Source of the DNA: Letharia columbiana
Lineage: Eukaryota; Ascomycota; Lecanoromycetes; Lecanorales; Parmeliaceae
DNA: 64,000 bases
NCBI RefSeq assembly: GCF_014066305.1
Contig: NW_023501118.1
Coordinates: 57,501 to 121,500, forward strand
Direction: 5' to 3'
Shown here: positions 11,005 through 22,737 of the stretch, in pieces
Layout of the letters: each line of letters begins with the position of its first letter
Position numbering within the stretch: the first letter of the stretch is position 1
Translations under genes and position numbers: made by a program
The notes under the pieces: generated by a model
What the model was told of the DNA's origin: nothing
The model's database searches: none
What the model saw: only the letters and a program-made list of their open reading frames with translations

Positions 11005-13262
11005 ATGGACGACCGCAGCTTAGGACCAGCAGGGGGTCATTCCAATACGTTCCAAATAAATGAAAGGTCCACGTACGACATGGCTGGTAGTAGTAGAGCT
11101 CCAGGCGCCGAGATTGAGACTACGAACGCAAAGTCGGCCACCATCATAGAGGCAGACGAGCCTGGTCAACTATCTGCGAGCGACATCGTATCTGTCGACG
11201 GCGACGAACCTACTGAGGAAGAGCTAGCGACCCTGAGAAAAGTCGCAGATCGTTTGCCGTGGTCCGCTTTCATCGTGGCTCTAGTCGAGTTATGTGAACG
11301 ATTCACCTACTACGGTCTCTCCGGCCCATTCCAAAACTACATTCAGTATAACCCTCACGATACACCTGTTCGTGGAGCTATTGGTACAGCTCTCTAGTCG
11401 TTCACCGTACAAGGGGATTCAGCAGCTAAATCTGACAGGCTTGGGCCAAACCGGGGCGACAGGGTTGACAAATTGTAAGAGCTGCATGGCCGATGCTGTA
11501 GGGGACGTGGCTAAAGGAGCGTTTCTCAGTCTTTCAGTTTTGGTGCTATGTACGGTCTCAACCGAACCCTCTCAGACTGCAAGTACGGTTGATACTGACC
11601 GTCTTACAGGGGACACCAATTCTTGGTGCCATCGTTTCCGATCAGTACCTCGGCAAATACAAGACAATTCTGTACTCTGCCTTCATCTATCTGGCTGGCA
11701 TCTTCATACTGTTCTGCACCTCCCTACCCTCGGCAATCGAGCATGGCGCAGCTTTGGGTGGCTTAATTGCAGCAATGGTAAAAGTCCTCGCACGGTGGCT
11801 CTCCGTGACGAACGCTGATGTTAGATGCCACTGGTAGGCAGTTATTGGGTTAGGTACTGGCGGCATTAAGTCGAACGTTAGTCCTTTGGTCGCAGAACAG
11901 TACCGCCAAACCAAGATGACTATTCGGGTCTTGAAGAGTGGTGAGAGGGTAATCGTCGATCCTGCAATCACCATTCAGCGTATTTACATGGTGGGTCCTC
12001 TACGCGATTTCCAACCTTACCATATGCTAAAGCCAAAGTCAAGATCTTCTATCTGTGCGTCAACCTGGGCTGTCTGTCTCCTCTTGCCACCACAGAAATG
12101 GAACAATCGACAGGATTTTGGACGGCGTATCTTCTCTGTCTATGCTTCTTTGTTCTTGGAATTGCCATTTTGATCGCAGGGGAGAGATACTACGTAGTCC
12201 ATCCTCCCAAGGGTTCAATAATTATAGATGCGTTCAGGGCGATGTGGATTGGCTTGAGAAACGGGGGCAACATGGGTAAGTCGTCCGCTGCTGCCGCGTC
12301 AGCATCCCTATTCTTGTTCGATGCTAATAATGTTGCAGACGCCGCGAAGCCCTCCTACCAAGATGAGCGCGGACGCAAGTACAAAACGTCATGGGACGAT
12401 GTATACATAGTTGAGCTCCAACGTGGGCTCGCTGCATGTCGCGTCTTCCTTTTTTACCCAATATACTGGGTCGCCTACTCGCAAATGTTGAACAATTTTA
12501 TCTCACAAGGTGAGTACTGCCAGCATCAGTCCATCGATGAAGCAAAGGCCCTCGTTAACATTGATTACAGCTGGTACCATGCAACTCCATGGCATTCCCA
12601 ATGACTTCATGCAGAATATCGACCCTCTTACTATCATCTTTCTTATTCCCATCTTCGATCGCCTTCTCTACCCCGGCCTTCGCAAGATTGGTATACCGTT
12701 CCGACCGATCACTCGCATTACATGGGGCTTCGTCTTCGGTGCACTCGCCATGGCATACGCAGCCATTGTGCAGCATTTGATCTACTCATCCCCACCATGC
12801 TACAACGCCCCTCTTGCGTGCGACACTTCCCACTTGCCCAATGAGGTCCATATAGCGGTGCAAACGCCAGCGTACTTCTTCATGGCCGTATCGGAAATCT
12901 TGGCGAGCGTCACTGGACTAGAGTACGCTTTCACGAAAGCGCCGCCATCCATGAAGTCGTTCGTCATGTCCATCTTCCTCCTGCAGTCCGCGTTCGGATC
13001 TGCACTTGGAATGGCACTGGCACCGATCGCGAAGGATCCAAGGTTGGTGTGGATGTATACTGGCCTTTGCATCGCTACTCTCATCGCCGCTCGGCTCTTC
13101 TGGGTGTGTTTCAAGCATCTGAACGCCACCGAGGAATCGATGAACATGCTGGAGAACAAGGGTGAAAAGGCCGTTGGTGTCGGCCACGTTGACGCTACAG
13201 GAGCTCTGGATCGCAGTGTCAAGGGCAGGAATAGGGCTGCTATCAGTGAGGGCGAAGTTTGA
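11005..13262 (+). CDS. POT/PTR2-family peptide transporter
   Basis: Proton-coupled di/tripeptide importer of the plasma membrane, roughly 570-600 residues, with about eight exons. The ATG at 11005 begins a long acidic cytosolic N-terminus. Family motifs appear in order: PWSAFIVALVELCERFTYYG (first helix), FFQFWCY, PILGAIVSDQYLGKYKTI, GLGTGGIKSNVSPLVAEQY, QRIYM, a SPLATTEME block, then PNDFMQNIDPLTIIFLIPIF, and a final helix pair with KAPPSMKSFVMSIFLLQSAFGSA. Most introns close in frame (for example 12275-12338 and the one ending before 12571). The first intron (about 11360-11425) is uncertain: the natural block ending RGAIG and the next exon are in different phases, and a donor GTTCGT about 23 bp upstream solves it less well. 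The gene stands alone with no obvious operon partner. Nitrogen-source regulation is likely from family knowledge, not seen here. Confidence 0.92.
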
Positions 13263-14022
13263 GATCCCGTATTAACGTAGTAATCTTATAGTGAAGGATT
13301 TCTACAGGAGAGAAAGACGGGAACCTTGAGGAAAAGGTTCATTTGATAATCTATAGTGGCGTCTGCCTCTGCGGCGAACTAGCACACTTCCCCAATCAGT
13401 GGGTAGTAGTCACAGAAGTAGGGAATGAGGCTTGAGGGATGAACGGCGTTTAGAATACGCTTGCTGCGAGAGGACAATTTACCGGCCAGGTTCATCAGAG
13501 CTCAATCAAATATCCACAGAGACCGGAAGTCAGCCACTTCCATCTATGTAATTTAAGAAGAAGACTTGAGAATCAAACCTGATCAATCGCGCATCCGGAC
13601 TTTTGCCTGCCTCTCCGGCAACATACACAGTACTTAGGTTTAGCGCGGGACGTTGCCTGCAACTTAGGAAGACGGACTCTGGGATAGCTTGATACAGTTT
13701 GTAACAGCGTAGATTGGATGCTAAGTAAAGCGGATAGCACAAGCTTTGACGAGCAAGCACGCCTCGTGTCTCTAGGGGCCCCACAACCATCGCGTTATCG
13801 CTGTCGTAATTACTCACAGCCGGCTACGAGGCCCTGGAACGCAGGTAGCCGTCTGGCAGTCCGTCGCGGAGAGTATGTTGGTCGATGTATTTGAGCTTCT
13901 AATGATATCGAGTGACGATTATAGGACTCGTCCGCGCGCTGCTGCTGTGGAAGATTATCGCGTCCGGGAATAGAGATGCGGAGGTCGTCGTATTCGCGAG
14001 GGAACTTATGTCAGCGTGTCTA
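13263..14022. other. Intergenic, no gene recognised
   Basis: 3' region of the transporter gene and spacer before the transposon. An open frame at 13530-13817 (minus) shows no recognisable features. Confidence 0.4.
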
Positions 14023-14462
14023 TTATGAATTGCAAATTAAATAAGAATGCTTGGCAAAGCTGATTCAGCTCCGCCTCCGACTTTTGTTAGCGTATTCATA
14101 GAAAATTATTGGAAAGCTTGCTTTCTTAATACTCGAGACTTAAAATCCTAAATGGCTTCTACGCTAAGATGCTAGTAACTAATTAGATCCTCGAATTTCA
14201 CGATTTCTAGTCTAAAACACACCTTATTTCTTCATCTTCGCTCTAAACACGGGTACGTCCAAAGAGGAAGCACCATAAGGCTGAACCTCGAACATCAACT
14301 TTATCAATTTATTCTATTTAATTCCTTCAACGTTACGTAATAAATGATAATAAAGTAAGTTTATAGAGTTATAGAGTTAACTATACGCTTTCAAATAATA
14401 TAGCGAAGACGAAATTTGATAAAGTATTCGTAAAGATATACTAAAAACTAAGATTTTTATTC

Positions 14463-14806
14463 AAATTATCGAGCTTGCGAGAAGAGCCCCTCCGGCAGGA
14501 GCCCTCGGAGAGCCCTCGGAGAGCCCCCGGAGGGTTAGGGGGTTTCAGGGGTCTCCCCTGAGTATATCAACTATCTCTCTCGATTCTCAGGGCTAGACCC
14601 CTTAAAATCCCTTAAACCCTTCGGAGCTCTTTAAGGGCTCTCCGAGGGCTTCTATCGGAGGGGCTGTCAAAGCAAGCTCGAAATCAATCAAATATGACTA
14701 AAATAATCAAATTTCGAGCTTGCTTTGACAGCCCCTCCGATAGAAGCCCTCGGAGAGCCTTAAAGAGCCCCCGAAGGGTCCGAGGGGTTTTAGGGGGTCT
14801 CCTGAG
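14463..14806. repeat. Three alternating about 100-bp GC-rich repeats
   Basis: Copy A (14463-14562, +), copy B (14586-14684, -) and copy C (14709-14806, +) are versions of one sequence containing AGCCCTCGGAGAGCC. B and C are nearly identical and separated by 24 bp, so they form an almost perfect palindrome. A is more diverged, as are its pairings. The block is a foldback/MITE-like insertion nested inside the Tc1/mariner element. It is GC-rich in contrast to its AT-rich surroundings. Confidence 0.85.
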
Positions 14807-15009
14807 AATTAAACAGTCAAAACCAGTACTCGGCAAGCTTTTCACTACTGGGAAGCCCGCGCCCCAGCACATATTAGAGAACGTACTTGCCACTCTTGCA
14901 ATAGCCACTGTCGTCTACTACCTCAGTTGGACATTCGTGATACCGAAGCTAGTGGGTATACACGCTTTTCCTGGTGTTTTACCTCTAACTTAGGCGTGTA
15001 ATAGCTATA

Positions 15010-15464
15010 TCGCCAGCCCTTACTTCGGACGCGATGCCACCATTTAGAAAGGATCCGTAATGCTCCTATCGGTGACCCTGCTCGATATCATAGTGATATA
15101 AGACGAGGTAATACTGTCAGTATTCTACCTGCATACACCACTACTGGCTATTTGCCCTATACCGGAATCAAGTAAGGCTATTATAGCAAGGGAGACATCC
15201 TTAACTGACTGATCAATCGATTACTACCCCTTTACAACGAGTATCCTAGAGAGCGCAGTATCATTGTTCTGGACAACGTTAATATTCACGTCGATCCTCG
15301 TATTATTAAGGCTATACAGGCCAAAGACTGTCTTATCAAGCACCTCCTCCGTATTCGCCTGACTACAATCCCATCGAATTGATATTCAGCGTCCTTAAGG
15401 CGTGGATGCGGCGTATTTTAAGGCCTTTCGACACGTCTTTCAGAACGATTTTGAAGGATTTCTG
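15010..15464 (+). pseudogene. Tc1/mariner DDE transposase relic
   Basis: Conceptual translation shows a broken DDE_3-type endonuclease domain. The order is an RRG(N)T(V)SILPAYTTTGYL segment, then RSIIVLDNVNIHVDPR with the second catalytic aspartate, then PYSPDYNPIELIFSVLKAW with the final D..NPIE motif. There is an in-frame stop after GIK, and a one-base deletion separates the block ending IKH from the PYSPDYNPIE block. The first catalytic aspartate region lies further upstream and could not be identified, probably because the nested repeat interrupts it. Confidence 0.8.
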
Positions 15465-15869
15465 AAGCATGCAATCGATGTTAGTGGCTGTGATAGATTT
15501 GCGATAGAGCATTTCAAGTAGAGCACTGCAGGCTACATATTGGACGGCGAAATTAAGGCATTTGAACGAGATTTAAAGCATTTGACTATGGAGATAACAG
15601 AGTAGTTACAATGAAATACTACGTAATATTAATCAAAATCCTTCACCTTCTCTATGATCTTCTCCCTAACCTAATCGTTCCAGAGCATAAGTATGCTGGT
15701 AAGTTGGAGTGGGCTGGTACAAGAGTAGCAAGTACGTTCTCTACAATTTTCTATGAATGGCGCTAACAAAAAGTCGGAGGCGGAGCTGAATCAGCTTTGC
15801 AAGCATTCTTATTTAATTTGCAATTCATAATAGTTCCTTCTATGCATGCGTCCTTCCTACATCCTTCCA

Positions 15870-16790
15870 TGCAATTCCATCATTATTCTTTCATATAGTT
15901 AGCATAGATAGCAGTGCTTTATTCTCCATCAGCTACATAATAGCTGATGGCCCCATCACTGAATCACATACATTCTACATCATCACCGTTATGCCTCGCT
16001 AAGAGGTTATAAGCCTAGGTTAATATCGATGATAGACTGATATCGCATCAAATCTTACTATCATCCCCTTTATTAGGCCTAACGAACCATAAACTTATAA
16101 GAACATTCCATTCATTTCGAATAGAAGGAAGGATTAAGACAATAGATTTAAGTCATTCGTTGGGAGGATTTTTTAACAGAATATTAGCCATGTTAGAGCC
16201 AGTCGAAGCCGTGCCTATGCCCTGCCTTATCCGTGCCCGTCCGACGCCATACATCCCAATGAAGTTAATCGCTCGATATACCCAAGGCCGTTGGGGATTT
16301 TTCAATAGATGTTGAGCCGTGTCGAGCCAGTACCGAAGCCAGTGCCGGATATCCGTCTATATTCGTGCCCGTACCGACGCCAGTATATCCCAACGAGTCA
16401 ATCGCTCATATCCCTCGCACCGCCATCAGCCCTACATAATAGCCCCATACTTCAAATAACTACTACCTATCCCAAAGAACGATTCTACAAAAATAAGTCG
16501 AGGATACCTGGACGGTCTACGTTCGAAGATTCTAAACGGATATTATTGGACTGGGGGGTTGGGGAGTGTGACATCGGCATCTCGGGTACTCAGAATATTA
16601 GGCGATTCAGGACCCTATGCACTAGAATAATATATGATTTTGGCTTGGAATGTTTTAGATATCCTACGGGAATATCGCTTCTATTCCTCTTGTTCTCCTT
16701 CCTCATCCTTCCTCATTCATCATTTTCTTTCTATGTTGATGATAGCGTGCTTTATTCTCCTCTACTATAGCTGATAACCCCCTAATCCAC
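15870..16790. repeat. Pairs of diverged direct repeats
   Basis: A stretch containing GTGCTTTATTCTCC near 15917-15960 recurs, diverged, near 16748-16785, with similar upstream CATCCTTCC sequence. Between them an about 100-bp unit (about 16186-16290) is followed directly by a diverged second copy (about 16300-16410). Both contain GCCGGTGCC/GTGCCCGT-like runs, TATCCCAA and AATCGCTC. This could be a decayed element with terminal direct repeats. No coding signal. Confidence 0.5.
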
Positions 16791-17640
16791 ATGTTCTCTC
16801 TCCTTGTGAGAACTTATCGGTTAGGAACTTCGAAGACTGGATTGACGTCTTGGAGCTTCGAATTGGGAAAGAAGGGTTGTGGTCGCGGCCAGTGGTGGGA
16901 AGGGAAGAGGGGGGAGATTGTGGACTCTCGGTGGACTCGAGACTAAAGGTTGGCTGCGGGGCTTATGCAGCAGACGGAGCGAGGGGGGCGGTCCATAGCT
17001 CTGGGTTTAGTCGTGGTCTGTGATTAAGATATCAATCATGGCTCTTTGCAGAAACGTCGTGAACAGGGAAGCGTGAGGTAGTAGCGAAAGGCGGTATCCT
17101 CAGCTGATAAATCAAGACAGCTCCGCCCCCAATAGGTAGGATGCCCGAAGAGTACAGTAATCATGAAAGTGGATATAGGCGCTCATAATGATTCGGAGCT
17201 CGGAGTCCAAAGCACGAGAGGAAGCGTGTCTTGAATGATCTATACACATGCCCACTTCGGTTCAACTCTCGGAGCTGACCGAGGAAGCTTAGCGAGATCC
17301 CAGGGCCACTCGAACTGATTCTGACGACGAGCCAATGTGGAGTGGTCCGTTGGGTAGAATCTTCAACACATTTACGTCTATGGTCTCGGTGCATGCCCAC
17401 CCGCGTGCAATACTCCCGTGCATTCTAATCAGCTACTGTCTCTCGGCCTCCCATAAAAATGTCCGCCAATACTAAGAACTGAGGCAATGTTCGTGAAAGA
17501 GAGGCGATTGAGGGAGTCAAGCAACATTTCAGAAGCAAGACAGAGGGTAAAAAGGCTAGTTCTGTCTCGTAAGTGACGCTGTGTTTGACCAGATGACTGG
17601 CCCCTTTCTCCTCCTCTCAGCCCAAGCTCCCAGATCGCCG
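16791..17640. other. Intergenic, no gene recognised
   Basis: Normal composition. Only short overlapping open frames are present. It includes the 3' flank of the FHA-kinase gene. Confidence 0.4.
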
Positions 17641-19366
17641 TCAACTCTCGCCGATTTTACGCTTGGTACCCTGAGTACTCTGCCTTGGAACTATGGTCGC
17701 TTCTCCCAGTCTTGCTGCAATGTTTCCGGCGTCCCTCAGTGCCAAAGACACGGAAAGCCGGTCAGTAGGATCCCACATAGTCATCCCTTGGAGAAGCGTG
17801 AAATATTTCAAATGCTCCCCGAGCGTGATGACCCTTTGCTCAAAACGGTCATGGAACCTTTTTAGCCTGGCCTCCAAGACAAAGTCGGTAATCTCTGTCC
17901 CCGGCAACTTTCGACCTCTTGTCCACATATCATCATAATCATTCCAATTGACATGTTGCCCTCTCAAGGCGCGGAAGGCGCTCATACCCAAGGCCCATAC
18001 GTCTACTGAGCTTCCATATCTTTTCTGCTCGACCGTAGACCCCATCTTCAGATTTATGATCTCGGGCGCGAGATAGGCGTATGTTCCTTGATTGTGGTCA
18101 TCTGATGTTCTCTCTGTCGTGGCTGCGTCCAAGTCCAAGATGATTCCCCTGGGAGGGCTGAAGGAAAGAACACCGAGGTTACTAGGTTTGATATCCCGAT
18201 GCATTATCCCTTTGGTTTCGTGTAGATATACCAGACCTCGCAAGTAGTCGCAGAGTAATGCAATTTGAGCAGAGAGGTTGATTTTATTGGAAATGACCAC
18301 ATCTTCAAGGCTAGCCAGAGCCAAAGGGCTGTACACGCAATATATAGCTGGGAATGCTGGCTCGAGGTTGCTGGTTGAATGAATGAGTTCCAGGATATTT
18401 GTCTTTCTTAATGTTAGAGCATCGTCGCTTCAGCCGCTTCTCTCCCTACCCGGGAAGACTTACATGTTTACCAGTAAGGTTCATAATCTTCTGATGTTGA
18501 CTGAGCTGCTTTCCATTCGGCCGTTTGAATCTTTTTATTGCAACAGCCGAGCCATCTTGTGCCCAACCCGCGGTCACTTCACCAAATGTTCCTCCGGCAA
18601 AGGCTCCAGGTAAGAAGGTATACCCGTCAAAGGTCAGATGAGAACCCGTCGATGGTGCTGAGAGTATTGGGTGAGCCTTCCACTGATCACCGTGATGATA
18701 TTTCATGAATCCAGAGAGGCTTTCCTCAAATTTGCCATTTGCAATGGCGTCTCCACGATGAAAGAGGTACATGCATCGCCCGAATTCAACCAGATGCCCG
18801 TCTTCGAGAACCTTGGAAGAAGCACTCATCCTTTGATCAATGTGCTTGAATCCTGTTGACCCACTGACCTCCATACTGTGAAGAGCTTCCACCGTGGTCT
18901 GACATGACTCCTTGTGAATGTAAAGTCGTGCATGATTTCCCAGGATCTTATTGCTGTACCATTTCGAATCGGGTGGCCCAATCACAACATCTACCTCTGG
19001 TTTTCCACGCCCGGTGCCGATGAACCATCCCTTGGCTAGGTTTTTCGGATGTACCGAAGTGCTGAACTTGAAAGCTCCAACAAATTGTACTTGATCTGGC
19101 TCTTCTTGATCGGCTTGATCGTCTGAACCAGAAACGCTTACAGATCTGAGAGTCTCTTTGCCGTCCAAATGGATGAACTGGCGCTCATGTAGGTGGGTGT
19201 CTGGATTGTGAATCATGTTGTCCACAACAAGGTGAAACGCATTACGCGCAAATTCATTCATAGGCCTCAGCCAACCAAAGACATTGTCCGTGTTAGAATT
19301 TTGCGTCCATGAGGCCGGTATAACGGGCACTGTGTCCACTTCAAATGAACTGGCCGGGTCGGCCAT
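17641..19366 (-). CDS. FHA-domain serine/threonine protein kinase
   Basis: Predicted 554-residue kinase with an N-terminal forkhead-associated (phosphothreonine-binding) domain. Exons 19366-18464 and 18402-17641 flank a 61-bp intron with GTAAGT donor; frames close at ...GKH|TNIL. The FHA core is at residues about 113-205 (GTGRG, NKILGNHARLYI). Kinase landmarks follow: glycine loop near 254-263, AIKRFK with the VAIK lysine at 278, KHTNIL, MHRDIKPSN with HRD at 369-371, GTYAYLAPEI, and SVDVWALG. The magnesium-binding DFG is replaced by DLD (391-393), which keeps the essential aspartate. Catalytic activity is therefore plausible. Similar FHA-kinases in fungi occur in variable families without firm function. 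It diverges from the unknown gene at 20175. The substrate and pathway cannot be read from the sequence. Confidence 0.88.
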
Positions 19367-20174
19367 GGTACAGCTACTCGGTGACTGGTGTCACCAAAGT
19401 CATACAAACGATAATGTATCACTCGAGGCGCGAAGAGGATTTTATCGTAGAGTGGACTAGATGAATATCTGGAGTGAAAAGGGAGTGAAATGGGATCAAA
19501 ATGGGATTGAATGAGGTGTGTTCAGCAGGAACAGAACACAAGCTATGGAGGGATGATGGTGCTACAGACAGGTAATTTATGTAGGGATGCCAAGCCACGC
19601 TAGGCGTGATATCATGCGGCCGAATGTGTTAAGCCCAGCAAATGAAGCTCAAGTGCCCGTGTAGCCAAATATATATGTACAGAAGGCAGAGCATCATGTA
19701 GTCTGAACTTCGGAGCACTACTGCTGCAAATCATATGTGATATGGGTGATGAGAGGAGGCGTAGACGGTACTCCGTAGATTGATAAGAATTGATTAGGCG
19801 ACAAGCAGAAGGCTGGGAAGAAGCCTATTGTTGTTGAGAAGTGAAGCATAGTATGAGGTTTGAAATGATGATGCGGGTCCCACGATAGTGGAAGGCATAC
19901 TACTGTCTTTGGCTACAAGTATGAGTTCTTAGAGTTGAAGAGGAAAACAATAGTAGAAGGAATATTGTAGATAGAGAAGACTCTGACGCGAAGCCTCCCG
20001 CGGGGTAGAAGTATTCTGAATCACGCCAAGTCACGTGAAGATCTCCGCTACCCGCCCTTGGCATCAATCTACTCTCTTCGCTCTTTCAACTCTTGGAACC
20101 CTGCACTCCTTCTCCTTTCTTCTCGGCGCAATCCACAGAGTCACATTAATCGACTGAATAGCCTTTCTTGCAAA
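19367..20174. promoter_or_regulatory. Bidirectional intergenic region (FHA kinase / unknown gene)
   Basis: 808 bp between divergent start codons. No clear TATA element or palindromic operator was recognised. It may contain 5' untranslated leaders. Confidence 0.35.
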
Positions 20175-21456
20175 ATGCCACCTCCGAACGACCACGATGC
20201 CTCAAGGAGCGAAGATGCAAAGCCGTCACAGACGGACGAGCCAATGTTTCCCGAAGACCTATTTGCTGACTGGCCAGAAGGCTTCCATCCCCCCACACCT
20301 TCAACACCATTGCCACAACGGAGCTTCGAGGAGAAGCTTGAGCAATACCCCGATGATGACTTCTATCGCGGTCTCCGAGAAAGCATGGTCCAAGTGCGCG
20401 CCGAGAGCCAGAGAAAGGTGGAAGCTCTAGGTTTTTCCTCTTGGAAGGAGAAGGAGAGCCATGATCTGGAGGAGAGACGCAAATGGTTGAAAGAATATGT
20501 CATGGAACATGGGCATTCCCCTCCGCCTCCCGTCATAACAGAGGATCAAAGGATTGCGGCGGAGCTGCAGTACCAGAGGAGCGTGAAGCCCAAGCCCGTA
20601 CCCTGTGACTGCGAGGGTTGGTGACATTTTACTCACCACTCCTTCACTGGCTGACAACTGCATAGAGCACCTCCACCCCTGCTTTTGCCCACAGAAGCTT
20701 CTCAACTACAAATCCCAGGGCGATGATCCCTCTGACTTCCACTTCCTTCAATCCCTACATCCTCCTGAATTGAACGTCCGCATCCAAGAGAGTGACACTT
20801 CAAATCGTATCCCTGATAGGTGGCTGGAACATGTTTGGGGTATTCCATCTCAGGATAGGATTCTGCGCTTGCCGCAATGGGTCAAAAGAGACGAAACCGT
20901 TCAACGCATGATCGATAAAGAAGAGGTGGACGAGACAATATATCCTTGCGACTACGACCAAAATAAGAACCATCCACCCCCCCTCAGGACCGTATCGTTG
21001 ACTCCAGACTTTAGTGCGGAGGAGAATGCTGAAGCTTCGCGGGATTTCAAGCGTCATGGCGAGCCGAACCGTCACAAAAACCGGGAGGAAAGCGCTGCGG
21101 GGCGCAACCCAAAGCTGGAACCACCAAGAATTACTACAAAAGTCGACAATGTCCATGCTAGTCTCCTGATAGAACCGACCACCGACCTTCCTGAAACCCG
21201 AAGCCAATTAGCTGCTGAACCTACCACCCAACGATCGAGACGTGGCCGCAGCAGAAATGCCTCGGCCCTGGGAGTGAACAAGACCAAACGTGCCTCACGG
21301 GCACAAGCATGTGGTATCAAGAAGCGACCTGCAAGCATGAAAGAAGCGGCTGGGAAAGCTACCTTATCTGGCAGAATGCGAACCCGCGCCCAGGGTGTCC
21401 TGAGTTTTCTGGCACTGGATTCCAGTGGTCGTGCAACCACCATTTCTGGAGATTGA
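20175..21456 (+). CDS. Hypothetical basic protein with Cys/His cluster
   Basis: Predicted 410 residues from the ATG at 20175, with exons 20175-20616 and 20666-21456 joined over a 49-bp intron (donor GTTGGT, acceptor TAG, branch-like CTGAC). The open frame continues upstream without an ATG. The N-terminal third is proline/acidic-rich with an apparent helical stretch rich in Arg/Glu (about 65-130). At the exon junction lies CDCEEHLHPCFC, a spacing that could bind a metal. A tryptophan-rich middle (WLEHVWGIP, LPQWV) follows. The last 150 residues are Arg/Lys/Ser-rich and probably disordered, with RSRRGRSR resembling a nuclear localisation or AT-hook-like patch. No family is recognised; a nuclear role is only a guess from the basic tail. 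Confidence 0.6.
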
Positions 21457-22737
21457 GATAGAGGTAATCGGGTTAAGAAGCTGCACTCTCCGGATCTTGG
21501 GAGACCACAGCGACCGGCGCAGCCTTCCCGGCTGGCGCAATGCAAGACCTCCATATCCCAGTGAGACATTACCTTCTGAAATCCGCCTAGTTGTCAGTTG
21601 GCAGCCTTGCACTGCGGAGGAGTATGGACATAGGCGAAGGCCACTGCCAGTTCTCTTGATCTTGTGCTCGGTACGACTGCAACCTTGTATTGCGTTGCCC
21701 TGAAGAAGCCATGTCACTACATAACTGCGAGAGAATGTTGGGCTTCTGGCCCAAAGATCAAGCATTGTAGCCATGCCACAGGGTGAAATCCGAATTGTCC
21801 TTATCATGCCATCACCAACGTGAGCTCAACCATTATGAAATTGTTGTTGAGAGTGCGCCCCTCTCCAACACCTTTGCTTCGGTTCAACAGTAGGCTTGTC
21901 GACAACTTAGTTGAGATTTGATTGCTGCTCCTTACTTTGAGAGGAGCTACTAAGGCTCGATGTATTCCAGGCTAGGCTATACCTTCGTATCGCGGTACCG
22001 AGGAGATTTGCCAAACAAAATCCGGTCCCAAGCGAGTCAGCAACTCGTGTTGACCTGTTTCGAAGCTCTTCGAAGGCAACAACTCTGGGGTCGCTAACAT
22101 CATGAATGAGAGGTCTCGACGTTTGGACATGGCAAATCATCATCTTTTAGAGGTAGGCCACGTTGCCGTTGCTGATACTTTGACTATTTCGGGTCTATAT
22201 AGGACATTGTTCAAGATTCATGAGGCCATGAGGGGTTTGTTACTGATCGTTTCCCGTCAAGCATTGCAGCAATAACACTTCTTTGTCACTCGCCAATTCC
22301 TCCTCATAACACTTGTGCACTTGTCTTTTCGGTCTGTGCGTCTTCATTCTAGGAAGGTTCACTGGAGTCCTATCAGCAGAGTGACTTGTGATTTCAAATT
22401 GTGCTGTCCGCTAACGACGAGACCGAAGCAATGTGAAGTGTAAATTAATCTTCCAGAGATTGTGTTACCATCAGTGTTCACAAGCGATCAGTCCAGTCGA
22501 CGGAATGACTTGCCACTCTCGCGACCCAGGCCTTTAGCGCCACCGAAACGATGTGATGCCTGAATTGTGGGGAAGAGTTGTAGAGAGCGTCAAATCCTGA
22601 TTGCTCCTTTCTTTTATAAAGAAATCCCCATCCTTACTCGGGGTTTATCCCCAAAGTTCACCGCTTTCAAATTCCATGCATCCTCTTCAAGCTCAAAATA
22701 TTTCTACCTCTCAGTCACGCCAAAGACGTAACTTAAG
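21457..22737. other. Intergenic, no gene recognised
   Basis: Overlapping short frames on both strands. No family, signal peptide or intron structure was seen. The right end must contain the promoter of the SprT-like gene. Confidence 0.4.

Larger units (their letters stand above)
14023..15830 (+). mobile_element. Decayed Tc1/mariner-type transposon
   Basis: Terminal inverted repeats of about 80 bp (from 14023 and ending at 15830) contain the shared block GATTCAGCTCCGCCTCCGAC and differ by a few indels. The element is flanked by TA on each side (14021-14022, 15831-15832), the target duplication of the Tc1/mariner superfamily. A transposase relic at about 15010-15464 shows the DDE-superfamily motifs LDNVNIH and SPDYNPIE. 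The left half is interrupted by a GC-rich alternating repeat at 14463-14806. The element is dead: the coding region is frameshifted and stopped. Confidence 0.88.

Noticed and set aside
17641..19366. Kinase as an inactive pseudokinase
   Set aside because: The VAIK lysine, HRD aspartate and the first aspartate of the DFG position are all present, so inactivity cannot be claimed from DLD alone.
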